Shown here piece after piece: positions 60,253-64,000 of a stretch of 64,000 nucleotides of DNA; the stretch's first letter is position 1; every line of letters begins with the position of its first letter. Source of the DNA: Embleya hyalina (GTDB taxonomy: Bacteria; Actinomycetota; Actinomycetes; Streptomycetales; Streptomycetaceae); NCBI RefSeq assembly GCF_003967355.1, contig NZ_BIFH01000018.1, positions 124,001-188,000 of the forward strand. The letters are read 5' to 3'. The translations under genes were made by a program, and so were the position numbers. The notes beneath the pieces were generated by a model, which saw only the letters and a list, made by a program, of their open reading frames with translations, was not told the origin of the DNA and did not search any database.

Positions 60253-60870
60253 ATGGAAACCCGAGACAAGCCCGAGATCGAACTCGTCGAGCAGGACGGC
60301 GAGGTGACCCTGAACATCGGCGGCGAACAGGCCATGCAGGCCTGGGAGCGCGATCTGATGTGGGCCAGCGCCGACATGTTGTGCGAGTACGGCCGGGACT
60401 TCTACGAAGTCGGCCTCGGCCTGGGGCTGTCCGCACTGCGTATCGCCGGCAACCCGGCCACCCGCAGTCACACCGTGCTCGAACTCTTCGACGAGGTCGA
60501 GGAGTTGTTTCGGAGCAAGCACCCGACACTGCCCGACAACCTCGCCATCGAGCGCGGCGACTTCTTCCGACGGGTCTTCGAACTGCCGTCCGAGAGCATC
60601 GACGGGATGTTCTTCGACCCCGCCCTGGACATGGACGTGTGGAAGGACGAGGCGCTGTGGGCGAAGACCATGCCCGAGGTGGTCCGGGCGCTGCGCCCCG
60701 GCGGGGTGTTCATCCCCTTCTTCAGCACCAGGCCGGAACTGCGGTGGCAATACCTGCCGCACTTCCGCAGCATCCGAATCGAGTCGCATCCGTACCAGGC
60801 GTACGAAGGCACCGAGTACACGTACGGCACCAGCGGCCAGGCGTACATCCAGTGTTTCCGCAAGACCTGA
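60253..60870 (+). CDS. blsL: guanidino N-methyltransferase-like (BlsL-like)
   Basis: The 205-residue protein resembles guanidinoacetate N-methyltransferase: GGEQAMQAWERDLMWASADML with the conserved Met-x-x-Trp and Asp/Glu near it, the SAM loop YEVGLGLGLSALRI, then VLELFDEVEEL and the late strand MFFDPALDMDVWKDE with a Phe-Phe-Asp-Pro catalytic-loop-like segment. BlsL-type enzymes methylate the delta-nitrogen of the beta-arginine or its coupled form, giving the blastidic acid part of blasticidin S. The ribosome site AAGGA precedes the ATG at 60253. Confidence 0.85.
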   Translation: METRDKPEIELVEQDGEVTLNIGGEQAMQAWERDLMWASADMLCEYGRDFYEVGLGLGLSALRIAGNPATRSHTVLELFDEVEELFRSKHPTLPDNLAIERGDFFRRVFELPSESIDGMFFDPALDMDVWKDEALWAKTMPEVVRALRPGGVFIPFFSTRPELRWQYLPHFRSIRIESHPYQAYEGTEYTYGTSGQAYIQCFRKT

Positions 60871-60913
60871 TCACGCCGTTCCGTTCCCACGACCTCATTC
60901 CGGAGGCAGCCGC

Positions 60914-61447
60914 ATGACCATCGCCCCCTCGACCGACCAGCTGTGCGGCCTCGACGTGAGTTCGCTGTTCCTGGCCGGGCCGTTCATCCAACTCCTGGAC
61001 CCGGCCACCGGCGAGATGCCGGAGCACGCACGGGCGCCCTTCGACGTCCTGATCCGACACTTCGAGGCACGCGGACTCGCGGTGCACAACGCGCATCGCC
61101 GCGAGGCGTGGGGCGCCGAGTTGATGCGCCCGGACCAGTGCACCGGCCTCGATCAGGACGAGATCCGCAAGGCAGACGTCTTCGTCGCGCTCCCGGGCTT
61201 TCCCGCCTCGCCGGGCACCCACATCGAGATGGGCTGGGCCAGCGCCTTCGACAAGCCCATCGTGCTGATGCTGGAGGAGGGACGCGAGTACACGTTCCTC
61301 GTCCAGGGGCTGCACACCGTGGCCACGGTGGAGTACGTGGAGTACGCGCAGGGCCGGGACATCGCGGAATACCTGCCCGAAGTCGACGCGGCGCTGCTCC
61401 GGGCGGTGTCCCGGCACCGCGAGCGCACCGGCAAGGTCGCCGGCTGA
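60914..61447 (+). CDS. blsM: CMP hydrolase, nucleoside 2-deoxyribosyltransferase family (BlsM/MilB-like)
   Basis: The 177-residue protein has the nucleoside deoxyribosyltransferase-like fold: SLFLAGPFIQLLDP at the start, DVFVALPGFPASPGTHIEMGWASA with the catalytic-type Glu, and a late YVEYAQGRDIAEYL. BlsM and MilB hydrolyse CMP (or hydroxymethyl-CMP) to the free base and ribose phosphate, which gives cytosine for the first glycosylation step. GGAGG lies 7 bases before the ATG. It is the last cluster gene that I can assign. Confidence 0.88.
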   Translation: MTIAPSTDQLCGLDVSSLFLAGPFIQLLDPATGEMPEHARAPFDVLIRHFEARGLAVHNAHRREAWGAELMRPDQCTGLDQDEIRKADVFVALPGFPASPGTHIEMGWASAFDKPIVLMLEEGREYTFLVQGLHTVATVEYVEYAQGRDIAEYLPEVDAALLRAVSRHRERTGKVAG

Positions 61448-61520
61448 CCCGCGCGTTGCCGCATCGGCGGGTGGTCGGGCGCACGCTCGGCCACCCGCCT
61501 CCGCACGTCGCCGATCCGAC

Positions 61521-61561
61521 GGGGACGGGGACGGAGCCGGGGATCGGGATGGAGACAGGGG
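61521..61561 (+). repeat. G-run array before the peptidase gene, potential G-quadruplex
   Basis: Runs of three or four G at 61521-61524, 61527-61530, 61539-61542, 61546-61548 and 61558-61561 with short spacers lie immediately upstream of the ATG at 61566. Four or more runs within 41 bases allow a G-quadruplex in the non-template strand or mRNA, which would cover the ribosome site. Confidence 0.35.
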
Positions 61562-61565
61562 TTCG

Positions 61566-62939
61566 ATGAGAATTGCCGTGGCCGCCCTTGCCGCCTTGGT
61601 CACATTCGTCGCGGGGGTCGTGGCGAACTCCGGGTCGGTGCGCCCGGACGGGACACGGGCGTTCACGGCGGAGCGGGCGGAGACGGTCCGCACGCCGGCG
61701 GCGCCCCGCTACACGGTCGAATTGGCCGGTGACGCCACGGGAAGCCGGTGGACCGGCCACGAGCGGGTGGGGTTCACCAACGTGTCGGCCGCTCCGCTCG
61801 GCGAGGTGTACCTGCGGTTGTGGGGCAACGCGCACGGTACGTGTTCCGCGCCGCCGATCGTGGTCTCCGAGGTCACCGGCGGTGTCCCGGCGGGCCTGTC
61901 GGTCGGCTGCACGGCCCTGCGGATCGTGTTGGGCAAGCCGCTGCGCCGAGGGGAGGACGCCACGATCGGCTTCCGGCTGCGGATCCGGGTCCCGGCCGGG
62001 ATCGATCGGTTCGGCCACGGCGGCGGCCACGCCTTCCTCGGCAACGCGCTGCCGGTGCTGGCGGTTCGGGACGGGACCGGCCGGCACCTGGACCCGTACA
62101 CGAACACGGGCGAATCCTTCTACTCGCTCGCGGCCGACTTCGACGTCACGCTCGACCATCCGTCGAACCTCGGGGTACCGGCCACCGGCACCTCGGTGGA
62201 CCGTCCGGGCGCACCCGGGCGTACCGTCACCACCGCGACGGCCCGCGACGTGCGGGACTTCGCCTGGGCGGCGGGGCCGTTCACCGGGATCTCCGGGACC
62301 TCCTCGACCGGCGTCCGGATCAACGTGTTCACGGCCGGCGACGTGGAACCGATCGACGCCCGGGCCATGTTGGACGTCGCGCGGACGGCCGTCGACGCCC
62401 ATGCCGGGCGCTTCGGCGCGTACCCGCACACCGAACTGGACGTCGTCCTCGACGACAACCTGTGGTTCAGCGGCATGGAGTATCCGGGCTTCGTCCTGGA
62501 CCGCGTTCGGCCCACGGCGCTCGTGCACGAACTTGCCCACCAGTGGTGGTACGGGATCGTCGGCAACGACGAGTACGGCGACCCCTGGCTCGACGAGTCG
62601 TTCGCCGAATACGCGACGGACCTCGCGCTGGGGAAGACGGGGGAGGGCTGCGGGAGCGACCTCGCCTGGGCCGCGCCGACGGAGCGGATCACCAACTCCA
62701 TGCGGTACTGGGACGCGCACCCGGCGCGTTACGAGACGGTGGTCTACGACTACGGCAAGTGCGCCCTGCACGAACTGCGGCGCCTGATCGGGGAACCCGC
62801 GATGGAGACCCTGCTGCGCGACTACGCCACCACGCACCGGTACGGGATCTCCACCACGGCGGACTTCAAGACGGCGGCCCGGGCGGCCACTGTGCGGGAC
62901 CTGACGCCCTTCTGGGCGCAGTACCGCATCGACGGTTGA
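61566..62939 (+). CDS. secreted M1-family metallopeptidase
   Basis: The 457-residue product has an N-terminal signal or anchor (VAALAALVTFVAGVVANSG) and an M1 aminopeptidase body. The N-terminal beta-domain runs to about residue 240; the exopeptidase segment reads SGMEYPGFVL in place of GAMEN. The zinc motif HELAHQWWYG follows, with the third ligand Glu in WLDESFAEY, and the transition-state Tyr region lies near YDYGKCALHELR. It is shorter than classical M1 enzymes and lacks their C-terminal helical domain. It should cut N-terminal residues from peptides outside the cell. It follows the nucleoside cluster and could remove a protecting residue, but may be unrelated. Confidence 0.88.
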   Translation: MRIAVAALAALVTFVAGVVANSGSVRPDGTRAFTAERAETVRTPAAPRYTVELAGDATGSRWTGHERVGFTNVSAAPLGEVYLRLWGNAHGTCSAPPIVVSEVTGGVPAGLSVGCTALRIVLGKPLRRGEDATIGFRLRIRVPAGIDRFGHGGGHAFLGNALPVLAVRDGTGRHLDPYTNTGESFYSLAADFDVTLDHPSNLGVPATGTSVDRPGAPGRTVTTATARDVRDFAWAAGPFTGISGTSSTGVRINVFTAGDVEPIDARAMLDVARTAVDAHAGRFGAYPHTELDVVLDDNLWFSGMEYPGFVLDRVRPTALVHELAHQWWYGIVGNDEYGDPWLDESFAEYATDLALGKTGEGCGSDLAWAAPTERITNSMRYWDAHPARYETVVYDYGKCALHELRRLIGEPAMETLLRDYATTHRYGISTTADFKTAARAATVRDLTPFWAQYRIDG

Positions 62940-63114
62940 CGGTGCGCGGGCAGGGTTTCGACCCGTAAGGGCAAACCCCGGCAACCGCGGTATGGATGCG
63001 CCGAATCGCGGCCCGAACGAACGATGGTCGGGGTCCTCCGCGCCGACGATTCGCGTGGACGGCGTGCCTCGCAGACTGATTCGGCGATGTCCCTCCGATC
63101 CTTGGGAAGAGCCA

Positions 63115-64000
63115 ATGCGCACCCGTACCTCGATTTTTGCCTCGGCACTCGTCCTGGCCCTGACCGCCGGCCCCTTGGCCGCACCCGCGTTCGCCGCGGA
63201 GGCGCCGGGTTCGGCGACCGTACACACCACGCCGAAAGGCCCGGACGCCGCCGCGTTGGCCGCCGCGTTGGCCGGATTACCGGATGCGGACGCCACCGCG
63301 GCGCTTGTTCGGGTCGGCGGCACCGAGGGGGTGTGGCGCGGCGGTTCGGGTGTGCGTGACCTGATCGATCGGCGGGACGCGGACGCCTGTGCGCGGTTCC
63401 GGGCCGGGTCGACGACCAAGGTGGTAACCGCCGCCGTGGTGCTGCAACTCGCCGCCCACAAGAAGATCGACCTGGGGGAATCCGTACAGCACTATCTTCC
63501 GGGGCTGCTGGAGTCGGGGCGGTCGAACGTGCCCTTCAAGCCGGTCACCGTCCGCCAGTTGCTGAATCACACCAGTGGGATCCGGGCCGGTGACGGTTGG
63601 GGGGACTCCTTCGAGGAGGCCTACGCGCACCGCTTCGACACCCTGACGCCCCGGGAGGTGGTGGCATCGGCGGTGGCGAAGGGCCCGGAGTTCGACCCCG
63701 GCACGCGGCAGCACTACCTCAACATCAACTACACGATCCTCGGCATGTTGATCGAGAACGTGACGGGAGACTCGTACGCGTCGCAGGCCACCCGGCGCGT
63801 GTTGCGCCCCGCCGGGATGACGAGCACGTACTTCCCCGGCACGGATCCGCGGATCCGCGGCCCGCACAACCGGGGCTACCAGGCGGTCGTGCGGGCCGAC
63901 GGCACCACCGAATTCGTCGACGTCACCGACTGGAACCAGGCGGACCGTTGGGCGGCGGGCGACATGATCTCGACGACGGCCGACCTGGAGCGGCTGATCA
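63115..64000 (+). CDS. secreted beta-lactamase-fold serine hydrolase, 3' end outside window
   Basis: The 295 residues inside the window begin with a Sec signal peptide (to about residue 28, ending PAFAAEA). The class C beta-lactamase/DD-peptidase motifs follow: SxxK in FRAGSTTKVVTAAV, YxN in QHYLNINYTILGML, and the NHTSGI loop. The family includes D-alanyl-D-alanine carboxypeptidases, esterases and beta-lactamases; which of these it is cannot be told without the C-terminal KTG region. GGGAAG lies before the ATG. The 175-base gap before it holds no gene. Confidence 0.92.
   Translation, partial: MRTRTSIFASALVLALTAGPLAAPAFAAEAPGSATVHTTPKGPDAAALAAALAGLPDADATAALVRVGGTEGVWRGGSGVRDLIDRRDADACARFRAGSTTKVVTAAVVLQLAAHKKIDLGESVQHYLPGLLESGRSNVPFKPVTVRQLLNHTSGIRAGDGWGDSFEEAYAHRFDTLTPREVVASAVAKGPEFDPGTRQHYLNINYTILGMLIENVTGDSYASQATRRVLRPAGMTSTYFPGTDPRIRGPHNRGYQAVVRADGTTEFVDVTDWNQADRWAAGDMISTTADLERLI

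Noticed and set aside
1-64000. CRISPR arrays, tRNA or rRNA genes, insertion sequences and attachment sites
   Set aside because: No regularly spaced direct repeats of 25-40 bases, cloverleaf-like sequences, transposase motifs or target duplications were noticed in reading; a computed search could still find small ones.

Overview
The window is about 70% G+C with codon usage typical of actinomycetes. Together with the gene content (a DasR-type chitinase promoter, Tat and lipoprotein exports, a SigB/F-type sigma factor, a narGHJI operon and a nucleoside-antibiotic cluster) it points to a Streptomyces-like member of the Streptomycetaceae. No rRNA, tRNA, CRISPR array, insertion sequence or phage gene was seen. 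The first gene (lipoprotein) and the last gene (serine hydrolase) run off the ends.

Layout. 1-12.3 kb holds small redox and regulatory genes: an F420-type nitroreductase-like protein behind a striking tandem palindrome, a DsbA-like protein with its MarR regulator, a Tat-exported unknown, an LRR protein coupled to a 2-oxoglutarate oxygenase-like protein, an ABC exporter, a secreted HNH nuclease, and LysR, TetR and quinone-oxidoreductase genes. 12.3-24 kb holds htpG, a secreted tripeptidyl-aminopeptidase-type hydrolase, alkB and the complete respiratory nitrate reductase operon narGHJI. 24.3-31.7 kb holds a translationally coupled set of three caspase-fold genes (caspase-like peptidase, active CHAT, apparently dead CHAT) behind an alpha/beta hydrolase, which looks like a conflict or regulated-proteolysis module. 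31.8-42.2 kb holds a GH18 chitinase with two DasR-like sites, RidA, an MMPL exporter with a two-component system, a MerR/MFS pair with matched operators, and a GyrB-like pseudo-ATPase. 42.2-49.6 kb looks like general-stress genes (PfpI, response regulator, small membrane proteins, sigma factor, Asp23, nickel-binding-like protein) plus a methyltransferase, a flavoprotein and a NUDIX hydrolase.

49.8-61.4 kb is a biosynthetic cluster for a cytosine peptidyl-nucleoside antibiotic of the blasticidin S type. A CMP hydrolase would supply cytosine and a cytosylglucuronate synthase would attach the sugar acid. A radical SAM enzyme and a DegT-type aminotransferase would remodel the sugar. A KamA-like radical aminomutase with altered substrate-binding residues would make beta-arginine, a GAMT-like methyltransferase would methylate the guanidino group, an ATP-grasp ligase would join the halves and an MFS protein would export the product. 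Between exporter and methyltransferase lies an unexpected 630-residue caspase-like protein with a zinc-ribbon-like motif. A secreted M1 aminopeptidase and a beta-lactamase-fold serine hydrolase follow.

The observations I find most interesting are the caspase-like gene inside the nucleoside cluster, the active/inactive CHAT operon, the GyrB-like pseudoenzyme, the LRR/oxygenase pair and several long, precise inverted repeats in promoter regions. All functions are read from sequence alone; no database search was possible.
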